Assembly (NCBI GenBank): GCA_964554385.1
Contig: CAZKOM010000002.1
Span: forward strand, 12,718-76,717
Origin: JAGKXC01 sp964554385
GTDB lineage: Bacteria; Bacteroidota; Bacteroidia; NS11-12g; UBA955
Length of the DNA stretch: 64,000 bases
Direction: 5' to 3'
Shown here: piece by piece, positions 1 through 8,468 of the stretch
Layout: the number at the start of each line of letters is the position of its first letter
Position numbering within the stretch: position 1 is the stretch's first letter
Notes under the pieces: generated by a model
The model's database searches: none
Told to the model about the DNA's origin: nothing
Seen by the model: only the letters and a program-made list of their open reading frames with translations
Program-made: the position numbers and the translations under genes

Positions 1-26
1 ATTATTCAATAATTCTTCAATCGTAT

Positions 27-57
27 TTGTTAAATGAGATTATTGCCAATAAATTTG
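27..57 (+). promoter_or_regulatory. Bacteroidota-type promoter for the lipocalin-like lipoprotein
   Basis: A TTG -33 box at 27-29 and a -7 element TAAATTTG at 50-57 are separated by 20 nt, matching the known TTG / TAnnTTTG promoter architecture of Bacteroidota. The predicted transcription start lies about 5 nt downstream, a few bases before the ATG at 69. This supports the ATG at 69 over the in-frame upstream codon at 27. Confidence 0.65.
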
Positions 58-68
58 GAATTCAACCT

Positions 69-542
69 ATGAGAAAATTATTATTATCTACAATGATGCT
101 TGGAGCGATTGGATTTTTAGCTTCATGCAATGACGAGGGTGGCTCGAACAACAACAACGGAACTATTGACATTTCTGGAAAAACCAAACAAGAAGTATTC
201 ATGATGCATTCTTGGAAGTTAACTTCATGGATTGACAGTGGACAAGGAGAAAAAACGGAGAGCATTGAACAATGCAAACAAGACGATGTCTACGATTTTA
301 CCACAACCACTACATTCAAAGTAACTAATAATCAAAAATGCGATCCATCTGATAAGGATGTAGATGTATTAAACTGGAGCATGTCTAGTGCTAACGGGGA
401 TGATATTAACTTTTTTGGTGTTAGTTGGAAGATTAAATCATTGACCGGAGAAAAAATTACTTTAAATCGAAAGTATTTATTCAATTTTCCTTCTGGATCA
501 ACCGATACGTTGTACTCGGATATTACACTTGTGAAGAAATAA
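69..542 (+). CDS. Lipocalin-like lipoprotein
   Basis: This is a predicted lipoprotein of 157 residues. The N-terminus has a short positive stretch (MRK), a hydrophobic helix and a lipobox LASC with the lipidated cysteine at residue 20, followed by an Asp/Asn/Gly-rich tether. The rest is a small beta-rich domain with a W-K-L-T-S motif near its start and a C..DD.Y.F...C.P.D pattern, which resembles the lipocalin-like domains common in Bacteroidota lipoproteins. The ATG at 69 is chosen because the signal peptide begins there and a promoter -7 element ends at 57. Ligand and function cannot be told. It is followed by a clear terminator. Sure of lipoprotein, moderately sure of the fold. Confidence 0.8.
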   Translation: MRKLLLSTMMLGAIGFLASCNDEGGSNNNNGTIDISGKTKQEVFMMHSWKLTSWIDSGQGEKTESIEQCKQDDVYDFTTTTTFKVTNNQKCDPSDKDVDVLNWSMSSANGDDINFFGVSWKIKSLTGEKITLNRKYLFNFPSGSTDTLYSDITLVKK

Positions 543-565
543 TTGGCTATTATTATATTCCACGG

Positions 566-596
566 GCCGTCTAACTAATAGTTAGGCGGCTTTTTT
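566..596 (+). terminator. Rho-independent terminator
   Basis: A 10-bp stem (566-575 with 581-590, one G-U pair) closes a 5-nt loop and is followed by six T residues. It ends the lipoprotein transcript. Its T-run reaches the stop codon of the convergent TPR gene. Confidence 0.85.
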
Positions 597-1515
597 AATT
601 AGTTAAATTCTTAATGCACTCTTTTTGAAGCGTTTCTGCTTTTGAATAATCCGGGGACATTCTTAGTATTTCGTCACAATGCGCCTTGGCTGTTTGATAA
701 TTTTCAAATTCAAATTCAATAATTGCCATATTATAACGTGCCATAATATGACTTGGATTTAGCTTTAATGTTCTTTCATATAATTCCATAGCAGTCTTAT
801 AGGCTCCATTCCATTGCGATGCTAAACCATAGTGATACAATGCCTCATCACTAAACTCGTTCATAGAAGCTGCTTTTTTCGCCCAGACTAAAGATTGATT
901 ATCACGTTTTGCCATTAACAATAAAGTGTATTGCATAGTAGCATCATAATTTTCTGAATTCTCTTTGAGCACTGTTTGCAATAGATTAATGGCAGTATTT
1001 GTATCCTTTTGTTCTTTGGCAGATATGGCTCTATAGACCATAGCCTTTTCGCGATAATCCGGTATTTCTTGAAGCTCTTTATATAATTTTTCTGCTTCTG
1101 TATATTGTTGTCGTGCCAAGAACAAGTACGCCAGTAAAGACTTTGCCTCATAAAAATCCGGCTGTAATCGCAAGCATTCTTCTAAGTGGTCTTTAGCTTT
1201 CTTGGGTTGAGCTGAATCTAGTGATAAATAGGATTCAGCTATTTTATAATGATATAAGGGTTGTTTATCGTTTATAGAAATTGCCCATTCTAAATCAGTT
1301 ATTGCATCTCTATATTTTTTTTCGAAAAAGAAAGCGTTTCCTCTGAGGTAATATAATTCTGCGTTTTTCGGATCTTTGTTGATTTTAGCGCTGGCAGAAC
1401 GAATGTCTGCTGAATAACTAGTGTCGGTTTCGCTAATGTACCTGCCTGAAATACTGGAATTGCTGCAGGAAGCAATGATTAGTAACCATATTAAGGAAAT
1501 GGCTAATCTGCTCAT
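595..1515 (-). CDS. TPR-repeat lipoprotein
   Basis: A 306-residue lipoprotein with a hydrophobic signal and lipobox IASC (Cys at residue 17). It is followed by roughly seven tetratricopeptide-type helical pairs, for example the segments around YYLRGNAFFFEKKYRDAI and ARYNMAIIEFEFENYQTA. TPR solenoids mediate protein-protein contacts, and the lipid anchor places this one at a membrane on the periplasmic or cell-surface side. The partner is unknown. The ATG lies only 4 nt after the last base of a tRNA-Leu gene on the same strand, so mRNA and tRNA are probably made as one transcript. The start is supported because the signal peptide begins exactly there. Confidence 0.85.
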   Translation of the reverse strand: MSRLAISLIWLLIIASCSNSSISGRYISETDTSYSADIRSASAKINKDPKNAELYYLRGNAFFFEKKYRDAITDLEWAISINDKQPLYHYKIAESYLSLDSAQPKKAKDHLEECLRLQPDFYEAKSLLAYLFLARQQYTEAEKLYKELQEIPDYREKAMVYRAISAKEQKDTNTAINLLQTVLKENSENYDATMQYTLLLMAKRDNQSLVWAKKAASMNEFSDEALYHYGLASQWNGAYKTAMELYERTLKLNPSHIMARYNMAIIEFEFENYQTAKAHCDEILRMSPDYSKAETLQKECIKNLTN

Positions 1516-1519
1516 TTTG

Positions 1520-1605
1520 TGCTCGGGACGGGAATCGAACCCGTACTGTCATTGCTGACAACAGGATTTTAAGTCCTGCGCGTCTACCTATTCCGCCACC
1601 CGAGC
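1520..1605 (-). tRNA. tRNA-Leu (UAA)
   Basis: An 86-nt class II tRNA. The acceptor stem GCTCGGG / CCCGAGC pairs perfectly with discriminator A at 1520. The anticodon loop is CTTAAAA with anticodon TAA, giving leucine UUA. The long variable arm (TGTCA/TGACA hairpin) and a T-arm with GGTTCGATTCC are present. CCA is not encoded: the next bases are CAAA and then the ATG of the TPR lipoprotein gene. A -7 promoter motif lies just upstream at 1613-1620. Confidence 0.97.
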
Positions 1606-1612
1606 GGGGTTG

Positions 1613-1620
1613 CAAATATA
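1613..1620 (-). promoter_or_regulatory. -7 promoter element upstream of tRNA-Leu
   Basis: TATATTTG on the minus strand matches TAnnTTTG and ends 7 nt before the tRNA 5' end. No TTG box is seen at the expected distance. It would drive the tRNA and probably the adjoining TPR gene. Confidence 0.5.
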
Positions 1621-1638
1621 CAATAATTATCTAATTTT

Positions 1639-2865
1639 CTAAGAATTTATTGAGATAATTGTTGATTCTATGATATCGCAAGCCTCATGTAATTGACTTT
1701 CAGAAATTAACAAAGGCGGAGCAAATCGAATTGTATGGGTATGGGTTTGTTTTGCCAATAGTCCATTTGCCAATAATTCTAGACAAATATTATATGCAGT
1801 TTTATTTTCACCAAACGGCTTAATATCTATGGCATTCAATAATCCTTTTCCACGAACATCCAAGATTAAATCCGATTTAATATTTTTCATCCGTTCTCTG
1901 AAAATTTCCCCCATAGCTTCGGCATTTTCAATCATTTTTTCTTCCAGTAAAACTTCCAATGATGCCATCGCCACGGCACATGCTAACGGATTTCCTCCAA
2001 ATGTGGAACCATGCTGCCCAGGATGAAGTACACCCATAACCTGATGAGATGTCAATACAGCACTTACAGGCAAAACACCGCCACCCAATGCTTTTCCTAA
2101 AATTAATATATCCGGTTTAACATCTTCATGATCGCAACACAGTAACTTTCCGGTTCTGCCTAATCCAGTTTGCACTTCATCAGCGATAAAAAGTACATTG
2201 TATTTACTACATAATTCACGAACCCCTTTGAGATAACCCAAAGGTGGAACTTTTACTCCAGCTTCGCCCTGAATTGGCTCCACCATAAAGGCACAAGTGT
2301 TATTATTACTTAATGCCGCTTCCAATTGTTGCAAGTCACCGTATGGAACGACATCATACCCTGGCACCAATGGACCAAAATTCCCGTAGCTATCTGCATC
2401 TTGAGATGAGCTTATAGCAGCAATAGTTCTTCCCCAAAAGTTTCCTGTTGCAAACACTACTCTTGCTTGGTTACTGGCTATTCCTTTGATTTCATATCCC
2501 CACTTCCTTGCTAATTTTATTGCAGTCTCTCCTCCTTCTACACCCGTATTCATAGGTAAAACACGATCAAAACCTAACAGGTTGGTTATATACTTCTCGT
2601 AAGGGCCTAATAAATTGTTATGAAATGCCCTAGATGTCAAAGTTAAACGCTCTGATTGATTTTGTAATGTTTTAATAATTTTAGGATGACAATGCCCTTG
2701 ATTTACAGCACTATAAGCCGACAAAAAATCCCAATATTTCTTTCCATTTACATCCCAAACCTCTACCCCTTTACCGTATTCCAATACTACTGGTAAAGGA
2801 TGGTAATTGTGAGCACCGTACGATTCTTCGAGTTGAATAAAATATTGTGACTTGTCTTGAAGCAT
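1639..2865 (-). CDS. rocD: Ornithine aminotransferase
   Basis: Ornithine--oxo-acid transaminase (408 residues, normal family length), a PLP-dependent class III aminotransferase. It converts ornithine and 2-oxoglutarate to glutamate semialdehyde and glutamate in arginine/proline metabolism. The class III hallmarks are visible: the N-terminal NYHPLPVV segment, AYSAVNQGHCHPKI, the ADEVQTGLGRTGK motif carrying the PLP-pyridine aspartate, and ILGKALGGGVLPVSAV with the Schiff-base lysine. Other class III enzymes such as acetylornithine transaminase are alternatives, but the AYSAVNQGH signature is typical of RocD. A -7 element sits exactly 4 nt before the ATG, which predicts a leaderless mRNA. Confidence 0.93.
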   Translation of the reverse strand: MLQDKSQYFIQLEESYGAHNYHPLPVVLEYGKGVEVWDVNGKKYWDFLSAYSAVNQGHCHPKIIKTLQNQSERLTLTSRAFHNNLLGPYEKYITNLLGFDRVLPMNTGVEGGETAIKLARKWGYEIKGIASNQARVVFATGNFWGRTIAAISSSQDADSYGNFGPLVPGYDVVPYGDLQQLEAALSNNNTCAFMVEPIQGEAGVKVPPLGYLKGVRELCSKYNVLFIADEVQTGLGRTGKLLCCDHEDVKPDILILGKALGGGVLPVSAVLTSHQVMGVLHPGQHGSTFGGNPLACAVAMASLEVLLEEKMIENAEAMGEIFRERMKNIKSDLILDVRGKGLLNAIDIKPFGENKTAYNICLELLANGLLAKQTHTHTIRFAPPLLISESQLHEACDIIESTIISINS

Positions 2866-2869
2866 AACA

Positions 2870-2877
2870 CAAATTTA
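2870..2877 (-). promoter_or_regulatory. -7 promoter element of rocD (leaderless geometry)
   Basis: TAAATTTG on the minus strand ends 4 nt before the rocD ATG (2863-2865). No TTG is found 19-20 nt upstream. At this distance the transcription start would coincide with the start codon. Confidence 0.55.
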
Positions 2878-2935
2878 CTACAAGCAATACTGATTTTAAG
2901 AGACCGAATAAAATTAGTATTTTCGAAGTCACCGG

Positions 2936-5900
2936 ATGTTGCGATTTTACACATTCATACTATTTTATATTTTAGCAAATAATTCTGCTTTGGGTTCAAG
3001 TACGATGAGCTCAACCATTGGATTTCAATCACATAGGAAAAATAACGAAAACCAGCCTATTAAGTGTTTAAAATACGGTCGCATTAAATTAATAACTCAA
3101 CTTGATCCTAATTCTCAGAAAAGACTTGTGGATAGCATATTCATGCAAGTGAATGAGAGTTTACAAAAAATAGAATTGCGACTTGGCTATAAGTTAACAT
3201 CGGATATTGAAATTCAATTATTTACCGATCTTGAAAATTACGAAGCGGCATTTAAAGAAACCAAAATATACGCAGAGCAACATAAAATTGCTAACGTATA
3301 TACTCAGGAGAAAATATTGCCCCTTTTTGTGGCGCAAACTTTTCATAACATTAAGTCTGATATCCAATTTTTAGTTACGTATATTATATTAGATGAGTTC
3401 CTACATGGAGTTGGAGTTAAACAACGATTAAACCAAGGCGATGCTGTGAGATTGCCAATTTGGCTTATACATGGTTACTGTTATTTAAATGCGTCACCTT
3501 GGAGCGCGAAAGATGCCGATCAATTTATCTTATTCACAAAGCAAGGTTGTTATAAAAATCTCCATAAAATTCCGGCTGAGGCACAGTCCGTATTCGGAAA
3601 ATATATTTGGAATAATATATTAATTAACACGAACAAAAACACTGAGTCAACTATATGGTTTACAGTGAAATATACCAATCAATTGAATGAAGCATTTTTA
3701 TTTCAATTTAAACAAACTTTTGATGATTGGTATCAAAGTATTCCACCAATAAATATAAAAACACAAACACAATCCAGCGATTTACCATTACCAAAATCGT
3801 TTTCTGGGAAAACCATTCAAAATATCACCACAGATAAGAATAATTCCTATTTAATTCTTATGTCGGATGAAATCAGTGATAAATTAGTGTTGTATTCTCA
3901 AAATAAACAACTGAACACAATTGCAGAATTTAATTCTCATGATCAAATTAATCCATGGTTTCGTAAAAATGAATATCAATTATGGTACGATAGTTTTTCT
4001 AATAAATTCTTTTTCGCCATCCGAAAAGGTATGGTATGTAGCGTTTTTACCTATACGAAAGACAAACATCTTGTTTTAATTGATAGCATACAATTAGGGT
4101 TAGAAGAAATAAATAATGGCCTTACTTTCAATATTTATAAAACATTATCTACTAATTACGATAAATTTATTAATTCTGTTTCTGGATCTGTAATTGAAAT
4201 AATTTCAGAAGGTTATTCGATATATAAAAACGTTCAGCATCTGTTGGTAATCTCGAGATTAAATAAAAATTATCGTTCAAAATCACAGCACCCTATTGTA
4301 AATTCCCCCTACTTATTATCGATTTACAGGATTCAAAACAATGAATACACGCTATTGCGCTGTGATAGCTTTAATGAATTACCTGTAATTGGTAGCGTGC
4401 TTACAGAAACCTCAAACAGAATTAGCTACACCATGGGGAATAGCCATTTTTGGAAATTGAATTTTATTGAATTCAATCAAGAAGATGATTTACATTGGAA
4501 TACAGGATTTACATTGCAGAACTTTAGACATTACAAAGACTACAAGGAACAAATTTTAGAAATTGGGAATCAAAATGACTTTGCGATAGTAAAAATTCTT
4601 AATAACTGGCAAGAAACCAAACAAGAAATTATAACTTTATATAAACAACCTGAAACTGCGGTCAAAGTTATTACAACCGCCACTGTGGATAGTTTTAAGT
4701 TCGATAGTTCATCCATAGGTTTTCAATTTATTAGTAACTACACGGTTCGTTCATGGCTGAATAAAACCAAGCAACAACTTGTAGATCAGTATACCGGTGA
4801 CTTTAATGTGAATTTTATTACTCCTGGATATTATCTTAAACATGCGGGGATATATTTAACCAATTTTGAAAATCGGAACTTTACTTACTACAACAGAATT
4901 CCGTTGAAAAATCTGATAAATAGTCCTTTTACTCCAACGATTCGATTGCATATTGCCGATAAACTCAATCAACACAATCTTACCATGATGATATTTAGTA
5001 ATATTATTGGTAGCCGCATGGGTATGGAGGTAAATCAGCAGCTGGATTTAAATAATAAATATTCATTAACCCATACATTATTATGGAGAAATAGGAATTT
5101 TGTTTCTAGTGAAAACAATTATATTCGTAATAGTTCGATAAGCAATCAAATCGGATTAACTAAATCCTGGTTGAATTGTATACGGACTTCCATCGATATT
5201 GAAATTAGGTATGATGCATTTTATTCTAGGATCAGCAACCTAAGTCAGGCAATTACTCCTTCTACAAAGACTGCATTAGGGAGTATGTTTTTTACTTTTA
5301 GATATAATACTGAGCAAGAATATAATCAAACATCCTTGAAGCGTTGGAACTTTCAATCGAAATTATCTATGGGACCCACAATTTTCGACCAAAGTAATCC
5401 ATATAATTTCATTTTTAAACTTGAAGGTGTTTCATCAAAATCGATTGGTAAACACTTTTTGTATCGTAATCGATTTAGTAGTATATATACTGTAGGAAAG
5501 ACTCAAACGCTTTATTTAATTGGTGGAACCGATGGTTGGTTAAATAACGATCAATATATTGATAAAATTCCTGCTATCAAGTTAAACACAAATTTCAATA
5601 TGGTGGGTTTTGGATTACCTGTGAGAGGTTTTGTGTATGGAAGCCGTTTAGGTTCTTCTTATTTTTCAATTCAACAACAACTTGAATTAGAATTGTTTAA
5701 ATCCATAATTCATAGACAGATAAAGAATATATTTATCAGTGATTTAACCGTTTATTTGTTTGGCGATGCGGGAATGGCTTTTGTAGACAATAATCCTAAA
5801 TCACTGTCTAATCCATATCATACAAGACAAATAAGTACGGGTAATTATCAGCTATGGTATACCTCTTTACACAACCCATGGATTTTCAGTGTTGGTTTTG

Positions 5901-6013
5901 GAGTTCGAACCTACATTATGGGATTTCCTTTGAAATATGAATTTTCTATACCTTCAATTGATAAAAAATTTCAAAAAACCCAACATTTAATCGGTTTACA
6001 ATGGGATTTTTAA
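2936..6013 (+). CDS. Large exported protein: peptidase-MA-like N-terminus, C-terminal beta-barrel-like region
   Basis: A 1025-residue protein with an N-terminal hydrophobic signal segment (about residues 1-20). Residues about 40-260 resemble the peptidase-MA-like module of large Bacteroidota envelope proteins, ending in a W-L-I-H-G-Y motif followed by a Trp-Ser-Ala stretch. No HExxH is present; the corresponding helix reads DEFLHG, so the domain is probably not a protease. The middle is beta-strand rich and propeller-like. The C-terminal 350 or so residues have many alternating aromatic/polar strands, and the protein ends in F (LIGLQWDF), as outer-membrane beta-barrels do. It lies directly upstream of mreB on the same strand (58 bp gap). 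Function unknown; a link to envelope growth is only suggested by position. Confidence 0.72.
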   Translation: MLRFYTFILFYILANNSALGSSTMSSTIGFQSHRKNNENQPIKCLKYGRIKLITQLDPNSQKRLVDSIFMQVNESLQKIELRLGYKLTSDIEIQLFTDLENYEAAFKETKIYAEQHKIANVYTQEKILPLFVAQTFHNIKSDIQFLVTYIILDEFLHGVGVKQRLNQGDAVRLPIWLIHGYCYLNASPWSAKDADQFILFTKQGCYKNLHKIPAEAQSVFGKYIWNNILINTNKNTESTIWFTVKYTNQLNEAFLFQFKQTFDDWYQSIPPINIKTQTQSSDLPLPKSFSGKTIQNITTDKNNSYLILMSDEISDKLVLYSQNKQLNTIAEFNSHDQINPWFRKNEYQLWYDSFSNKFFFAIRKGMVCSVFTYTKDKHLVLIDSIQLGLEEINNGLTFNIYKTLSTNYDKFINSVSGSVIEIISEGYSIYKNVQHLLVISRLNKNYRSKSQHPIVNSPYLLSIYRIQNNEYTLLRCDSFNELPVIGSVLTETSNRISYTMGNSHFWKLNFIEFNQEDDLHWNTGFTLQNFRHYKDYKEQILEIGNQNDFAIVKILNNWQETKQEIITLYKQPETAVKVITTATVDSFKFDSSSIGFQFISNYTVRSWLNKTKQQLVDQYTGDFNVNFITPGYYLKHAGIYLTNFENRNFTYYNRIPLKNLINSPFTPTIRLHIADKLNQHNLTMMIFSNIIGSRMGMEVNQQLDLNNKYSLTHTLLWRNRNFVSSENNYIRNSSISNQIGLTKSWLNCIRTSIDIEIRYDAFYSRISNLSQAITPSTKTALGSMFFTFRYNTEQEYNQTSLKRWNFQSKLSMGPTIFDQSNPYNFIFKLEGVSSKSIGKHFLYRNRFSSIYTVGKTQTLYLIGGTDGWLNNDQYIDKIPAIKLNTNFNMVGFGLPVRGFVYGSRLGSSYFSIQQQLELELFKSIIHRQIKNIFISDLTVYLFGDAGMAFVDNNPKSLSNPYHTRQISTGNYQLWYTSLHNPWIFSVGFGVRTYIMGFPLKYEFSIPSIDKKFQKTQHLIGLQWDF

Positions 6014-6023
6014 TATTAATTGC

Positions 6024-6052
6024 TTGAAAAACGGATGTTATAATTAATTTTG
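6024..6052 (+). promoter_or_regulatory. Promoter of the mreBCD-mrdA-rodA cluster
   Basis: TTG at 6024-6026 and TAATTTTG at 6045-6052 are separated by 18 nt. The predicted transcription start is about 14 nt before the mreB ATG at 6072. Confidence 0.6.
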
Positions 6053-6071
6053 CGACAACACATCATTACTA

Positions 6072-7100
6072 ATGGGACTTTTTAGTTTTCTTACCCAAGA
6101 GCTTGCTATCGACTTAGGCACGGCAAATACACTGATAATATTCAAGGACAAAGTTGTTGTGGATGAGCCAAGTATTATTGCAATCGAGCGTCAAACAGGG
6201 AATGTTATTGCTGTGGGAAAGGATGCCATGCAGATGTTTGGAAAGGAAAATGAAGGTATTCGTTGTATTCGTCCACTAAAGGATGGTGTAATTGCGGATT
6301 TCCAAGCTGCTGAACATATGATTCGCGGTATGATTAAAATGCTGAATCATCAAAACCGCTGGATAGCTCCTCCACAATTAAAAATGGTTATTTGTATTCC
6401 GTCTGGTATAACCGAGGTAGAGAAAAGAGCTGTTAAAGATAGCGCAGAAAGAAGCGGAGCTAAAGAAGTTTATTTGATTCATGAACCTATGGCCGCTGCT
6501 GTTGGAATTGGAATTGATGTCACTCAACCCCAAGGAAACATGGTTGTAGACATCGGTGGAGGTACAACTGAGATTGCTATCATTGCATTGGGTGGTATTG
6601 TGTGTGATGAAAGTATTCGTGTTGCTGGGGATGAATTTAATATGGATATCTTGGAGTACATGCGCAGAGAACATAATCTACTTATTGGGGAACGTACCGC
6701 CGAAAAAATCAAAATTCATATTGGAAGCGCTTTACAAGAATTAGATTCTCCTCCTGAAGATTATGCTGTTTATGGTAGAGATTTGATGACAGGTATACCA
6801 AAGCAAATCATGGTAAGTTACAGTGAAATTGCTCGTGCATTGGATAAGAGTATCATGAAGGTTGAAGAAGCAATTTTAAAGGCATTGGAACAATCACCGC
6901 CAGAATTAAGCGCAGATATATTAACCAATGGTATTTGGCTAACTGGTGGCGGTGCATTATTGAGAGGATTAGACAAAAGGATTTCACTCAAAACAAAGTT
7001 GCGTGTAAATATTGCCGAAGATCCTCTTCGAGCTGTAGTTCGTGGAACTGGAACAGCTTTGAAAAATATCGGTCGTTTCAAGTTCTTAATGACAGCTTAA
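6072..7100 (+). CDS. mreB: Rod shape-determining protein MreB
   Basis: The bacterial actin homologue (342 residues, usual length), which polymerises under the inner membrane and guides the elongasome. The actin-fold nucleotide motifs are clear: phosphate-1 DLGTANT at residues 14-20, the phosphate-2 region VVDIGGGTTEIA near residue 160, and the adenosine motif LTGGGALLRGLDK near residue 290. The N-terminal MGLFSFLTQ is the short amphipathic membrane-binding stretch. It is the first gene of a compact shape cluster (mreB, mreC, mreD, PBP2, rodA) with gaps of 10 bp or less or overlaps, so all five are probably one transcription unit. Confidence 0.97.
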   Translation: MGLFSFLTQELAIDLGTANTLIIFKDKVVVDEPSIIAIERQTGNVIAVGKDAMQMFGKENEGIRCIRPLKDGVIADFQAAEHMIRGMIKMLNHQNRWIAPPQLKMVICIPSGITEVEKRAVKDSAERSGAKEVYLIHEPMAAAVGIGIDVTQPQGNMVVDIGGGTTEIAIIALGGIVCDESIRVAGDEFNMDILEYMRREHNLLIGERTAEKIKIHIGSALQELDSPPEDYAVYGRDLMTGIPKQIMVSYSEIARALDKSIMKVEEAILKALEQSPPELSADILTNGIWLTGGGALLRGLDKRISLKTKLRVNIAEDPLRAVVRGTGTALKNIGRFKFLMTA

Positions 7101-7110
7101 TTTCCTTCTC

Positions 7111-7965
7111 ATGATTGTAATATTCCGTTGGATACGGAATAGGGCTTATCCCCTGCTGTTCGTAGTTTTACTGTTTAGTGCTTTATTACAAATTGTTCAG
7201 TATAACCTTTATCAGCGTTCAGTATTTTTCAATCAAACTTTAGGTTTTTACAGAAAAATCGACAAAGAAAAGTCCGATGTAACAGCCTATTTCGATTTAA
7301 AACAACAGAATGAAGCACTTCTTGCTGAAAATCAGTTGCTTAGAAATCAGTTATCTTGGAATTTACAATCTATTGGTACATTTACAGATACCCAATATAC
7401 CGATACCAATACCAAAACACTTGTTCGATTTGAACAAATTTCAGCCCAAGTAATTAAAAATTCCACAAACCGAAGAAATAACTTCTTGATTATCGATAAA
7501 GGCAGGAAACATGGTATTGGAAAAAACATGGCGGTTGTTGGACCAAATGGGATTGTAGGGATAGTATTTGAATCTAAAGACAATTATTCTTTGGTTTTAT
7601 CAGTTTTAAATTCCAAGTTTGAATTAACTCCATACGTAAGGGAAATTACTTTAAATCAGGGGGTAATTAATTGGGATGGAAGTAATCCAAGATTTATTGA
7701 CCTCCAAGAAGTTAATCGATTTGAGAAAGTGAAAAAAGGAATGAAATTATATACAAGTAATTATTCCTTAATTTTCCCAGCGGGTATACCTATTGGTACG
7801 ATTGACGAAGTAAAAACATCATTAACATCAAACTTTCACGAAATTAAAGTTCAGTTAAGTACTGATTTTACAAGATTAAATTTGGTAACTGTTATCAAAT
7901 TAAAGGACCAATCCGAAATAACAGAAATACAACAGACAATTCAGAATATCGAAGAAGATGAATAG
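7111..7965 (+). CDS. mreC: Rod shape-determining protein MreC
   Basis: A 284-residue bitopic membrane protein of the elongasome. It has one transmembrane helix at about residues 12-30, a coiled coil at about 50-85 (with EALLAENQLLRNQL), then a two-lobed beta domain in the periplasm containing GRKHGIGKNMAVVGPNGIVG, typical of MreC. MreC activates PBP2 in the rod complex. The gene starts 10 bp after mreB and overlaps mreD by 8 bp. The C-terminal tail is Glu/Gln rich. Confidence 0.95.
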   Translation: MIVIFRWIRNRAYPLLFVVLLFSALLQIVQYNLYQRSVFFNQTLGFYRKIDKEKSDVTAYFDLKQQNEALLAENQLLRNQLSWNLQSIGTFTDTQYTDTNTKTLVRFEQISAQVIKNSTNRRNNFLIIDKGRKHGIGKNMAVVGPNGIVGIVFESKDNYSLVLSVLNSKFELTPYVREITLNQGVINWDGSNPRFIDLQEVNRFEKVKKGMKLYTSNYSLIFPAGIPIGTIDEVKTSLTSNFHEIKVQLSTDFTRLNLVTVIKLKDQSEITEIQQTIQNIEEDE

Positions 7966-8467
7966 TTGGTTAAAGTGGTTTTTTACAGCGCTCATCTGGG
8001 CTCTTATCCAAGTATATTTAGTGGACCAATTGAATATTGCTTGGTGGATTAAACCTTTACCCTATTTGTACTTTATTTTTATTTTACCATTTGATTTAAA
8101 CAAATTTGGTGGCCTTGTTATTGCTTATTTTTTTGGCTTAACCATCGATGTCTTATCCGGTACCATTGGAATACATACCGCAGCAACTTTAACTACGGTG
8201 TTTATAAAGTATTTTATTGATGATCGTTTCTTTAATTTGGATTCAATACAACTTCAAGGTCATTATACGATAAATGAATATGCTATAGGAAGAATGTCAT
8301 ACATAGGCTATGCCCTGAGTATTATTTTCATACATCATTTCCTGTTCTTTGCGTTAGATTATTTTGAGTTTAATCAAATACCTTTAATATTTTTGTTATC
8401 CGCTACTTCATCCGTAGTAACTTTATTTATCGTCTTTTTAGCAACCAAATTGATTCCAAGGCAGTAA
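7958..8467 (+). CDS. mreD: Rod shape-determining protein MreD
   Basis: A small polytopic inner-membrane protein of 169 residues with about five hydrophobic helices, the usual size and topology for MreD. Sequence similarity in this family is weak, so the assignment rests mainly on position: it overlaps mreC by 8 bp and is followed 1 bp later by the PBP2 gene. The segment GLTIDVLSGTIGIHTAA is a typical MreD feature (a conserved D-x-L-S-G). It acts with MreC in the elongasome. Confidence 0.9.
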   Translation: MNSWLKWFFTALIWALIQVYLVDQLNIAWWIKPLPYLYFIFILPFDLNKFGGLVIAYFFGLTIDVLSGTIGIHTAATLTTVFIKYFIDDRFFNLDSIQLQGHYTINEYAIGRMSYIGYALSIIFIHHFLFFALDYFEFNQIPLIFLLSATSSVVTLFIVFLATKLIPRQ

Positions 8468-8468
8468 T

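Noticed and set aside
3380..3480. HExxH-type metalloprotease in the 1025-aa protein
   Set aside because: The expected helix reads DEFLHG without the second histidine pattern, so an active zinc protease is not supported.
6378..6744. ORFs antisense to or in other frames of mreB
   Set aside because: They lack promoter, start context and any recognisable motif; mreB fully explains this sequence.
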